From Bacillota bacterium (lineage in GTDB: Bacteria > Bacillota > Clostridia > Acetivibrionales > JANLFN01): a stretch of 64,000 bases of DNA. The notes under the pieces were generated by a model. It was not told the origin of the DNA, searched no databases, and worked only from the letters and a program-made list of their open reading frames with translations. Position 1 is the first letter of the stretch, and each line of letters opens with the position of its first letter. The stretch covers positions 1 to 64,000 of the forward strand of contig JAEWTV010000112.1 of NCBI GenBank assembly GCA_023397675.1, written 5' to 3'. Position numbers and translations under genes: made by a program. Of this stretch, positions 35,065-42,907 are shown one piece after another.

Positions 35065-35415
35065 ATGAATGCATTAAAGGTTAAAAGGTATTATGAAATC
35101 AAGCAGCAGATAAAGGAACTGGAGGATGAAGCGAAGCTACTCAATGATGAAATCAAGGATACAATGCTTAAAGAGGATATCAGCAGGACTACAGTTGGGA
35201 ACTACCAAGTATTGTTGCAAAAGCAGGACAGAAGCGAAATCAGAAATACTGTCATTCCTTACCTGAAAGAACTTGGATACAAAAGCCTTATAACTGAAAC
35301 CTACGATCATGAAATGTTTAAGGAACTTGAGAAAAGGGGTGCATTTGACGAGGAGGAGCTTATAAAACACAGAGTCGAAAAAATCGTTTATGCCCTATAT
35401 GTAAAACCCTGTTAG
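35065..35415 (+). CDS. Small coiled-coil protein (116 aa), partner of the vWA protein
   Basis: Not firmly recognised. Residues 1-45 form a charged coiled coil (YYEIKQQIKELEDEAKLLNDEIKDTMLKE); the middle has RTTVGNYQVLLQKQDRSEIRN, and the end is acidic-basic (EMFKELEKRGAFDEEELIKHRVEK). This coiled-coil-plus-short-strand pattern is reminiscent of small phage proteins such as Gp157 or those encoded beside YqaJ-type nucleases, but the similarity is weak. GTCAGGAG before the ATG is a good ribosome site. It precedes the vWA gene by 33 bp and the two are surely co-transcribed. Confidence 0.6.
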   Translation: MNALKVKRYYEIKQQIKELEDEAKLLNDEIKDTMLKEDISRTTVGNYQVLLQKQDRSEIRNTVIPYLKELGYKSLITETYDHEMFKELEKRGAFDEEELIKHRVEKIVYALYVKPC

Positions 35416-35448
35416 CACAAAGTTTAGAAATAATTAAGGAGGGCGTAA

Positions 35449-36549
35449 ATGAGCGATAGTATTGATGTATGTATCAGCTTTGATACTACAGGTTCCATGT
35501 ACCCTTGTCTTACTCAGGTCAGAAGATCTGTCAGCCAGGTTGTACGCAAGCTTTTTAGCGACATAAATGATTTAAGGATTTCAATAATTGCGCATGGAGA
35601 TTATTGCGACGAAGGCGATCCATATGTTATCAAAATCAGCGATTTTTCTACAGATGAAAAAGAAATAATTGATTTTATAAATAAAGTTGAACCTACTGGC
35701 GGTGGGGATGCCCCGGAATGCTATGAACTTGTTCTCAACCAGGCTCGCACCAAGCTTTCTTGGAAATCAGGCAGGGCAAAGGCTCTGATACTTATTGGCG
35801 ATGATGTTCCGCATGGACCAACATATTCAGGTAATGTGAACAGGATTGACTGGCGAAATGAGCTTGGCCTCCTTATGGAAGCAGGAATAAATGTTTACGG
35901 AATACATGCAATGCCAGGAATAAGGAAGCATTCAAAGAAATTCTATGAGGAAGTTGCACAGAAAACCGGAGGTTTCTATCTCACACTGGACCAGTTCGCA
36001 AATGTTTCGGACTTAATAATGGCAATCTGTTATAAGCAGGACAGTGAGGAAAGTCTCTCCGGATTTGAACAGCAACTTAAGTCCAGCGGCAAACTTAATT
36101 ATAACCTAAAAACTTCAATTCAAAAGCTAAAAAACGGTGTGGTTGAGGAATATGTCTGCACCTCCGGTCTTACACCGGTTCCTGATGGACGTTTTCAGGT
36201 ATTGGCCGTTGATAAGGAACAAAGTATTAAGGAATTCATATTGGAACAGGGCATTTCATTTAAAACAGGCAGAGGCTTTTATGAATTGACCAAGAGTGAA
36301 AAGGTAGGCTTATATAAGGAAATTCTATTGTGTGAGAAGGATACAGGCAAACTGTTTAACGGTTCCCAGGTCAGAGAAATTCTTAACCTTAGCCCTCAAA
36401 TAGATAAGAAGGGAATAAATGAGACCCTCAAGCCTGTATTTCTGGATAAATACAAGGTGTTTATCCAGTCCACATCCTATAACAGGAAGCTTATGGCGGG
36501 AACATCATTATTATATGAGGTTGAGGATTGGGATAGGGAATGTAGTTAA
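35449..36549 (+). CDS. von Willebrand factor A domain protein with an unrecognised C-terminal domain
   Basis: A 366-residue soluble protein. The vWA domain (1-210) has the metal site DTTGSM (D12, T14, S16), PTGGGDAPE and the IGDDVPHGP aspartate pair. The arrangement (CISFDTTGSMYP, HGDYCDEGDP, GGGDAPECYELVL, SWKSGRAKALILIGDD) closely follows vWA domains of the alpha-kinase VwkA type. Residues 220-366 contain no kinase and no domain I know; FYELTKSEKVGLYKEILLCEKDTGKLFNGSQVREIL is its most distinctive part. Such vWA proteins usually act as metal-dependent protein-protein platforms. AAGGAGG precedes ATG. It is a two-gene unit with the coiled-coil protein. Confidence 0.75.
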   Translation: MSDSIDVCISFDTTGSMYPCLTQVRRSVSQVVRKLFSDINDLRISIIAHGDYCDEGDPYVIKISDFSTDEKEIIDFINKVEPTGGGDAPECYELVLNQARTKLSWKSGRAKALILIGDDVPHGPTYSGNVNRIDWRNELGLLMEAGINVYGIHAMPGIRKHSKKFYEEVAQKTGGFYLTLDQFANVSDLIMAICYKQDSEESLSGFEQQLKSSGKLNYNLKTSIQKLKNGVVEEYVCTSGLTPVPDGRFQVLAVDKEQSIKEFILEQGISFKTGRGFYELTKSEKVGLYKEILLCEKDTGKLFNGSQVREILNLSPQIDKKGINETLKPVFLDKYKVFIQSTSYNRKLMAGTSLLYEVEDWDRECS

Positions 36550-36569
36550 GCAATAGAATAATATTATCC

Positions 36570-36598
36570 AAGGGTTATGATTTGAAAATCATAGCCTT
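36570..36598 (+). terminator. Terminator of the vWA operon
   Basis: AAGGGTTATGATT pairs with AATCATAGCCTT (one bulge) around TGAA, followed by ATTTTATTT. It lies 20 bp after the vWA stop. Confidence 0.75.
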
Positions 36599-36746
36599 AT
36601 TTTATTTAAAATGAAGTAATGAAATTTCGAAACGCTAATTATTCACTGGCACTCAAAAAGATGTTGTTATAGGAGAAAAAAGCGATTATAATTACTATAA
36701 TAATAGTATCGTAAAGCAGTCACACAGTAGTTATATTAAAATCACA

Positions 36747-36801
36747 TTGCAATAACATCCTATTAACATAATATGAAAGTAATGTTGTTTAATATTGCAA
36801 T
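36747..36801 (+). promoter_or_regulatory. Phosphofructokinase promoter with inverted repeat
   Basis: TTGCAA (36747-36752), a 16-bp spacer and TAATAT (36769-36774) form a promoter. ATTGCAATA (36746-36754) and TATTGCAAT (36793-36801) are an inverted repeat overlapping the -35 and flanking the start point, an arrangement suggesting a repressor that bridges both. Beyond this, 36600-36746 shows no other feature. Confidence 0.55.
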
Positions 36802-36825
36802 CGGTTACACATTGGAGGTGCTTAC

Positions 36826-37797
36826 ATGAGTGAGATTAAAACAATTGGTGTATTAACAAGTGGCGGTGACGCCCCAGGTATGAATGCGGCTATTAGATCC
36901 GTTGTAAGAACAGGTATTCATCAGGGCTTTAAGGTAATGGGAATACACAAGGGCTATAACGGACTTATCAGCGGAGACATTTTTGAAATGGGTTTGAGAA
37001 ATGTATCCGACATAATCCACAGGGGCGGAACAATTCTACAAACTGCTCGTTGTATGGAATTTAAAACAGAAGAAGGTATTAAGAAAGGCGCTTCAATGGC
37101 CCAGGTTTTCGGAATAGACGCACTTGTTGTTATCGGTGGGGACGGTTCTTTCAAAGGTGCCAGAGACTTAAGCAAGCACGGTGTTCAGGTAATCGGTATT
37201 CCAGGAACCATAGATAATGATATTGGCTGCTCAGAATACACAATTGGCTATGATACCGCTCTCAATACTGTTCAGGATGCACTGGATAAAATCAGGGATA
37301 CAGCATATTCACATGAACGCTGCAGCGTTCTTGAAGTTATGGGCAGGCAAGCTGGTTACATTGCATTGAATGTAGGTATCGCCTGCGGTGCTGAGGTTAT
37401 AATCCTTCCTGAAAGACCTTTCGATTTTAATACTAATATAATAAAACCTATTATCGAAGGAAGAAACAGGGGCAAGAAGCACTACATTGTTATAATAGCA
37501 GAAGGCGTTGGCGGTGCGATCAATGTAGCCAAACAGATTGAAGAGATCACAGGTGTTGAGGCAAGAGCCACCATTCTCGGTCACATACAAAGAGGCGGAA
37601 GTCCAACGGTTCGTGACAGGGTTATGGCAAGTATGATGGGCGCCAAGGCAACTGAACTGCTCAAAAATGGAGTTTTCAATCAGGTTATTGCATTAAAAGA
37701 CAGTAAGGTTGTAGGTATTGACATAGATGAAGCGTTAAGCATGAAAAAGGAAATTGATAATGACATGATTGAATTGAGCAAAATATTATCGTTATAA
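36826..37797 (+). CDS. pfkA: ATP-dependent 6-phosphofructokinase
   Basis: A 323-residue protein, the normal length for bacterial PFK-A, which phosphorylates fructose 6-phosphate in glycolysis. Motifs: GVLTSGGDAPGMN (ATP loop), GGDGS at 104-108 (glycine in the position that favours ATP over pyrophosphate), PGTIDND (126-132, catalytic aspartates), EVMGRQAGYIAL, EGVGG and the ILGHIQRGGSPTVRDR effector region. Arg/Lys positions for allosteric ADP/PEP appear kept. GGAGG precedes the ATG. Monocistronic between two terminators; in many clostridia pfkA is followed by pyruvate kinase, which is not the case here, so this may be a second copy. Confidence 0.93.
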   Translation: MSEIKTIGVLTSGGDAPGMNAAIRSVVRTGIHQGFKVMGIHKGYNGLISGDIFEMGLRNVSDIIHRGGTILQTARCMEFKTEEGIKKGASMAQVFGIDALVVIGGDGSFKGARDLSKHGVQVIGIPGTIDNDIGCSEYTIGYDTALNTVQDALDKIRDTAYSHERCSVLEVMGRQAGYIALNVGIACGAEVIILPERPFDFNTNIIKPIIEGRNRGKKHYIVIIAEGVGGAINVAKQIEEITGVEARATILGHIQRGGSPTVRDRVMASMMGAKATELLKNGVFNQVIALKDSKVVGIDIDEALSMKKEIDNDMIELSKILSL

Positions 37798-37808
37798 GCT
37801 TAAAACAT

Positions 37809-37835
37809 AAGCCTCTGTGTACCAAGCAGAGGCTT
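37809..37835 (+). terminator. Terminator after pfkA
   Basis: AAGCCTCTG (37809-37817) pairs with CAGAGGCTT (37827-37835), loop of 9 nt, then TCTTTTATT. It is classical. Confidence 0.88.
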
Positions 37836-37854
37836 TCTTTTATTCCCAGGGATT

Positions 37855-38724
37855 TTATATCTCAATTTGCAGTTCAGACATATTTAACACCTTGCCGCCA
37901 ACCTTAACACCAAGTATTTCGTTTCCCTCAAACATAACTGAAGCAAGTATTTCTGAAGGTTTTCCCATTGAATAACCCTGCTCAAAGCTTATATTTCTGG
38001 CTGAATTATTATCTATTTGGCAATATTTAAACAAATAGCACGAAAGAGCTCCATTGGATGTTCCCGTAGCAGATTCCTCCGGTATATCATATAGAGGTGC
38101 AAAGTTTCTGCAATGTGCAGTTGTGCCATTAAGAGATTCAAGAGTAAAGACATGATATCCTATAACATTATACTGTTCACTTACCTTCTTAATCTTTTCA
38201 AAGTCAGGACTTATCGAAGACAATACGGACAAATTCTTAACCGGAACCAATATGTCCTTTAGGCCTGTCGAAACTATCTGTACAGGCAAATCGTTCAATA
38301 TCTCAGCTTGAGTAATATTTAGAGAATCAGCAATTAGCTCCTTATCAATCTCCTCATAAAACACAGGTGCCGGTTGGTCCATCATTATTGATAAATCTTC
38401 GTTAGCACGCACATTTAAAATTCCTGCTTTAGTTTGCTGTGAATACGTCCCAGGCTTAATAAAACCCTTTACCGCCAAGGTATAAAAGGCTCCTATTGTA
38501 GCATGTCCACATAAATCCACTTCTTCGTTGGGTGTAAAAAACCTTATTTTAAAATCTGCGCAATCAGATTCCATAACAAACGCTGTTTCACTAAACCCCA
38601 CAGCTGCAGCTGTTTTTTGCATTTGGTCAACAGATAAGTTATCTGCATTAAGGACAATTCCTGCTTCGTTTCCACCTGTACTCGTTTTTGCAAATGTATT
38701 CATTTTATATACGTTAATTTTCAT
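37855..38724 (-). CDS. PhzF-family isomerase
   Basis: A 289-residue PhzF-fold protein (two diaminopimelate-epimerase-like halves). Visible: the N-terminal GGNEAGIVLNADNLSVDQM, the catalytic glutamate in GFSETAFV, FFTPNEEVDLCGHATIGAF, and ESATGTSNGALSCYL in the second half. Members catalyse proton shifts; apart from PhzF itself most are of unknown role (the YddE group). No phenazine genes are near, so the name implies only the fold. AAAGGGGGAG precedes the ATG. Confidence 0.88.
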   Translation of the reverse strand: MKINVYKMNTFAKTSTGGNEAGIVLNADNLSVDQMQKTAAAVGFSETAFVMESDCADFKIRFFTPNEEVDLCGHATIGAFYTLAVKGFIKPGTYSQQTKAGILNVRANEDLSIMMDQPAPVFYEEIDKELIADSLNITQAEILNDLPVQIVSTGLKDILVPVKNLSVLSSISPDFEKIKKVSEQYNVIGYHVFTLESLNGTTAHCRNFAPLYDIPEESATGTSNGALSCYLFKYCQIDNNSARNISFEQGYSMGKPSEILASVMFEGNEILGVKVGGKVLNMSELQIEI

Positions 38725-38831
38725 AGCATCTCCCCCTTTATCATTTTACACTTTTTAATTACATTTAATAATTAATATTTTCTTAATAAAAGTTAAGAAT
38801 ATATATCAAAATAATCAAAGGAGATACAGGT

Positions 38832-38978
38832 ATGGATAAAAAGATGCGAGACAAGAATATAGTTAAGGAAGCTGTCGGAGACCCTACATTTTACAATGAT
38901 CAGATAGACGCAAAGAAGGAGCCTGTTAAGGCGAACTATAAAAAGGATGAAAAAACAAAAGGTAAGAAAAGCTTTTAA
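38832..38978 (+). CDS. 48-residue basic protein
   Basis: A small protein of 48 residues, rich in Lys and Asp (KKMRDKNIVKEAVGDP at the start, KDEKTKGKKSF at the end). AAAGGAGA lies seven bases before the ATG, and a hairpin TTCTTAA-TAAAAG-TTAAGAA (38780-38799) and a terminator at 39008-39033 flank it, so it appears a genuine monocistronic gene. I do not recognise it; high charge and no hydrophobic core suggest a disordered or nucleic-acid-binding protein, perhaps spore-related, but that is a guess. Confidence 0.65.
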   Translation: MDKKMRDKNIVKEAVGDPTFYNDQIDAKKEPVKANYKKDEKTKGKKSF

Positions 38979-39007
38979 ATTAACATATCTAATGCAATTT
39001 ACCACAT

Positions 39008-39033
39008 AAAGCCTCTGCTAATGCAGGGGCTTT
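39008..39033 (+). terminator. Terminator of the 48-residue gene
   Basis: AAAGCCTCTGC pairs with GCAGGGGCTTT around TAAT (one G-U), then CAGCATTTATT. It is nearly the same stem sequence as the terminator after pfkA. Confidence 0.8.
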
Positions 39034-39161
39034 CAGCATTTATTAAGTCTTATAATATGAAATTAAATATTTGCTATTCTTATACTGGAAGACATATTCT
39101 GTTTAATCCCGTTTTAACCTACAGATAATAACTGTTGTAGACTTATTTAGAAAGGATATTT

Positions 39162-40076
39162 ATGATTGTGAGAAACAAACATATAATAATTTTAATAGCC
39201 ATAATTTTTACTTCATTTATATCATGTACAAACAACGGCAGAAATCAGTCCGAAAATCAGAATGCACCCAACACAAGCCCCAAAGAAACCCCTAAAGCAG
39301 AAGCTCCCAAACCACAAATTTCCGGGGAAACAACAGAAGTTCCATGGGCTAATGATGAGAAATTTAAGGAAGCTTTGGTAAAGAATAATACTCCTATTCT
39401 TATGTCAGCATACCAAACGGTACTCAAAGATCCGCTTCCAGGTGAAGAAAACAATGTGCACCTTGCAGCTGAAATTCTATCCGGGGCAGTAGTCAATCCA
39501 GGTGAGGTATTTTCCCAGAATCAAAGGGTTGGACCATATTCAGAAAGCAGAGGCTTCCAAAAAGGACCCACCTATAACGGATCAAAGCTGGAAACCACTA
39601 TAGGCGGCGGGGTATGCAAGATAGCATCTACACTTTATAATACAACGGTGTTAAGCAATTTGCCGGTAATTGAAAGACACGCTCATGGCATGCCGGTTCC
39701 TTATGTCCCTTATGGCCAGGATGCTACCGTTTGGTACGGAAAAAAAGATTTCAAATTCAAGAATGACACGGCATCACCTGTACTAATTTGGGCTCAGGGC
39801 ATCGATAACATTCTGTATATCGGTTTTTACGGCAGAGTAAAGCCCCCCAAAGTGCAATGGCAGCATAAAATGACAAATGAAATCCCGCCTCACAAGGTTT
39901 ACACTTTAAATACAAATTTGCCATCCGGCACCGAAAAGGTTATTCATGAGGGCATGAATGGCGGAATTGTAAAGTCATGGGTTATAATTCAAACCAACAA
40001 TGGCGGAACAATAACCAAATCGTTTGGAGAAAGCCGTTACCGCCCCATGCCTTATATTATAGAAAAAGGCAAATAA
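39162..40076 (+). CDS. VanW-family lipoprotein
   Basis: A 304-residue lipoprotein (signal and lipobox FISC, C22), then a proline- and asparagine-rich linker and a VanW domain (about 95-240) with HLAAEILSGAVVNPGEVFSQNQRVGPYSESRGFQ, GGGVCKIASTLYNT and ERHAHGMPVPYVPYGQDATV. VanW occurs in vancomycin-resistance clusters and many Gram-positive genomes, and probably acts on cell-wall assembly, but its reaction is unknown. A C-terminal G5-like beta-rich stretch ends it. AAAGGATATTT precedes the start. It converges on the deiminase gene, three bases apart. Confidence 0.88.
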   Translation: MIVRNKHIIILIAIIFTSFISCTNNGRNQSENQNAPNTSPKETPKAEAPKPQISGETTEVPWANDEKFKEALVKNNTPILMSAYQTVLKDPLPGEENNVHLAAEILSGAVVNPGEVFSQNQRVGPYSESRGFQKGPTYNGSKLETTIGGGVCKIASTLYNTTVLSNLPVIERHAHGMPVPYVPYGQDATVWYGKKDFKFKNDTASPVLIWAQGIDNILYIGFYGRVKPPKVQWQHKMTNEIPPHKVYTLNTNLPSGTEKVIHEGMNGGIVKSWVIIQTNNGGTITKSFGESRYRPMPYIIEKGK

Positions 40077-40079
40077 CTA

Positions 40080-41324
40080 TTACTGGGCAGGCATGTGCTG
40101 AGTAACACAGTGGATTCCTCCCCCCCAAAGATTTATATTTTCTGCATCAATTCCAATAATTTCACGTTCGGGAAAAATATTTTTAAACACATCCTTAATA
40201 TTTGCTTCTGTTGTTCTTAATATATCCGAGCGCCCCGGGCGCCAGTAATTCTGCATAAGTACGGCACCATTTGTTACCGCATAATTCAAATAGCTGCGAA
40301 CAGGCAGGCTACCCGTATTATCTGTTTCATTATATAGCGTCGGCGGCATAGGTATCCTTATAATACGGAAAGGGTTTCCGTCCTGATCAGTTGAATTTTT
40401 CAATACGTTATAGTTCTCTTCCATTCGCTGATATGATTCCTGTGAAAAGCTATTTGCATATCTATCCTCGGGAAGTATCTGTGCCAGCAGTATGGTATTT
40501 GCATCTGCAAACCTTGCAAACTCATTTATATGACCACTAGTAATAGAATCATCTTCAGCGAGACCTTTTTTTAGCCAAATTACCTTAGTAAGGCCCAAAA
40601 CTCTTTTATACTCATTCTCTATCTGATCTTTTGTTAACCCAGGGTTACGTTTCAACGCAACAGCTTCAACAGTCATCAAGGTACCCTTTCCATTCGATTC
40701 TATTGCACCACCTTCCGAGATAAGATTTGTAGCAATGAGCGGGAATGTGTACAAACCGGCAATTAGCCTGTGTACCTGGTTTTCCGTATAAATATAAGTA
40801 CTGTCTCCATCTCTGCTATAATTGTTAAAACCGAAATCCACTATATTGAGGTTATTTCTTTTATCCTTAACAAAAATGGGTCCGACATCCCTTGTCCAAA
40901 TGGATAAATGATCTACATTATAGTAATTTACATTAGTTCCGTTATATCCGGTCTGTGCAAGCAGACCCTTAATTTGTTCGATATCAGAATTGCTTCTAGC
41001 CGCTACATTAACCCTAATATAAGGCGCAAGGGCTTTTATTATATTAACAGTAACAGGCGTAACAGGATTACCAGTACGATTATAAGCCTCGGTAGGCCAC
41101 TGAATCCAGATAGCTTGCTGATTTTCAAATTCACCCGGAAATGTGTAGTTATTTGTTGCCTTAATATTTGTACTCTGGTTTGTGTTTTGGTTTGTGCTTT
41201 GACTTGTATTGGGACCTGATTTTGGAGTGTAATTCCTATTATGCCTGCTTACGCTCATAATGCCTGCGCTTGCAACGATAATAGTGATTAAAGCAATCGC
41301 TATGGTAAAATATCTTCTTTTCAT
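40080..41324 (-). CDS. Membrane-anchored agmatine deiminase / peptidyl-arginine deiminase-like protein
   Basis: A 414-residue protein with an N-terminal hydrophobic anchor (RRYFTIAIALITIIVASAGIM), an NTSQSTNQNTNQST linker, then a guanidine-group-modifying (GME) fold: WIQWPTEAYNR, IWTRDVGPIFVKD (Asp/Arg), SGHINEFARF (catalytic His and Glu), and WGGGIHCVTQHMP with the nucleophilic cysteine near the C-terminus. Agmatine deiminases turn agmatine into N-carbamoylputrescine and ammonia and are normally cytosolic; an exported anchored form is unusual. Start at 41324 has GCAGG before it; an in-frame ATG lies seven codons upstream. Confidence 0.82.
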   Translation of the reverse strand: MKRRYFTIAIALITIIVASAGIMSVSRHNRNYTPKSGPNTSQSTNQNTNQSTNIKATNNYTFPGEFENQQAIWIQWPTEAYNRTGNPVTPVTVNIIKALAPYIRVNVAARSNSDIEQIKGLLAQTGYNGTNVNYYNVDHLSIWTRDVGPIFVKDKRNNLNIVDFGFNNYSRDGDSTYIYTENQVHRLIAGLYTFPLIATNLISEGGAIESNGKGTLMTVEAVALKRNPGLTKDQIENEYKRVLGLTKVIWLKKGLAEDDSITSGHINEFARFADANTILLAQILPEDRYANSFSQESYQRMEENYNVLKNSTDQDGNPFRIIRIPMPPTLYNETDNTGSLPVRSYLNYAVTNGAVLMQNYWRPGRSDILRTTEANIKDVFKNIFPEREIIGIDAENINLWGGGIHCVTQHMPAQ

Positions 41325-41543
41325 TGTCAAACCTGCCTTGTTCATATTTAATAATATCTTTCCCTTTAGCAGGGTCGAAATTCAGATTATGTAACAGAAT
41401 CACATAAAAAAATAAAGAAGCCTTAAAGAAGTCTTCCTTACTTATATAAGTCATTTTTTCTTTTTAATTTTTACTGGCTGGTTATCAGGCACGTTTGGTA
41501 AATATACTTCGAAAATATAATACATTGATGTAATTAGTAGGTG

Positions 41544-42494
41544 CTATTTAAATGGCTTTATCATTTCTTCAGTAATATAACCCACCTCATCCCTGTCCCA
41601 TTTTCCGAATACTTCTTCACCAATTTTAAGAACAGCTCTGGTTTCTGTATTTAAACCTATCAGCTTGTTTGTATAAGCATCCAAAGTCACTATATCCTCA
41701 CTACCAAGTATGATACCCATATCTTCAATTACATCATAATCTGTCCAAAGCATCTTATATTTGTTTTTACCTTCTTCACGCGTTACAGGTATCCTATATA
41801 TGCCTTCACATATACCAATTACCCTGAACAATGCCTTGTAAATTGTGAGAATATCGACTATGCTCCTTGAAAGCCCCGAATCAAAATCGCTTCCGTGATA
41901 ATATTCCCTGTTGGGGATGGGTATAAGCCCAAAAATATTCTTCATTGCAAGTGATGAAAAGTTTGTTACCGAAGGCAGTGTATATTTAATTTTAGAATAG
42001 CTTATAAGCGGAAGATTCCTTAGTTCCAGAAGTTTTTCTGGCACCATTCCGTATAGTTCTGTATGATTAACAGGTTTATACTTTTCTTCAACGATCTTTT
42101 GTATTTCGCTTGAAGCTGCCGTTCTTCCTGACCACCATTCTTCTGTAATATTGATATATTCTGCATTATACTTTTGCAGAAGTTCTCCCATTCCGCTTAT
42201 TTCAAGAAATCTGCGGTCCTGCTCCTTAAGGTATTCCCAATTTTCAAAACCATTGGATGAATCCATTTTAATAGATCCGTCGGTTCTTCCGTACATGTAG
42301 CTTTCAACTATGTACTTCTTGCCCTCAATATTGGAAAGAAGCAGTTCAAGTGACTCGGCATCAGTGTAAAATCCATAATCCCGTGAGGTCCAGTTAGGCT
42401 TTATAATTACACCTTCGCTGCCCAAGTTAAAATTGTCCAGAAATGCCTTCATGTCGGCTTTATCTTTTATGTATGAATGAATTACTTTTCTCAT
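41544..42494 (-). CDS. DUF362-domain protein without ferredoxin module
   Basis: A 316-residue protein with DUF362 features: the N-terminal GVIIKPNWTSRDYGFYTD, KKYIVESYMYGRTDG, a SYSKIKYTLPSVTNFSSLAMKNIFGLIP core with the helical insertion, and VTLDAYTNKLIG near the end. In contrast to the gene at 10608 it has no cysteine clusters, so it would act as the bare domain. The reaction is unknown. AGGAGG precedes the start. A small-gene-free region of 413 bp follows upstream. Confidence 0.82.
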   Translation of the reverse strand: MRKVIHSYIKDKADMKAFLDNFNLGSEGVIIKPNWTSRDYGFYTDAESLELLLSNIEGKKYIVESYMYGRTDGSIKMDSSNGFENWEYLKEQDRRFLEISGMGELLQKYNAEYINITEEWWSGRTAASSEIQKIVEEKYKPVNHTELYGMVPEKLLELRNLPLISYSKIKYTLPSVTNFSSLAMKNIFGLIPIPNREYYHGSDFDSGLSRSIVDILTIYKALFRVIGICEGIYRIPVTREEGKNKYKMLWTDYDVIEDMGIILGSEDIVTLDAYTNKLIGLNTETRAVLKIGEEVFGKWDRDEVGYITEEMIKPFK

Positions 42495-42907
42495 TTCTGC
42501 CTCCTAATTAAATCAAACATTTTTAATTATTTTATTCAAATTTAATGAAAATTTCAATTATATTTCTTTATAGTTAAATGCTATTAATTATTGCTTTCAG
42601 AGAACAAGTGAAATCGTTACCAAAAACTATCTTTAAATTATAATTTATAATAGATTGCTTCATTGATATATCAGCATCATTGCAATCTTCATTAACGTCT
42701 TAAAGTCCAGTAAGCGCAATGTCATGCCCCACTAGCAAACTTATTTAATTAATTTACTCATGGTAAACGGACTTGCATTCAGCATTCATTCCTGATGGTA
42801 TCTTTTAACATTAATATATTATTATTAGGCCTTATAAAATATTTTCCAATATCATATAATTTGATTTGGCTATAAAAAAAGCGATCTGCCATGAAAGGGG
42901 TAATAGA
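42495..42907. other. Intergenic region without recognised gene
   Basis: AT-rich DNA between two divergent genes with no open frame worth calling. TTATAAAAT at about 42832 may be the -10 of the phosphodiesterase gene. No hairpin or riboswitch recognised. Confidence 0.5.

Noticed and set aside
37855..38724. PhzF gene considered as part of a phenazine pathway
   Set aside because: No other phenazine genes are near and the family is broad; only the fold is supported.
38793..39005. A minus-strand frame of 70 codons over the small gene
   Set aside because: The plus-strand 48-codon gene has the ribosome site, terminator and coherent composition; the minus frame has none of these.
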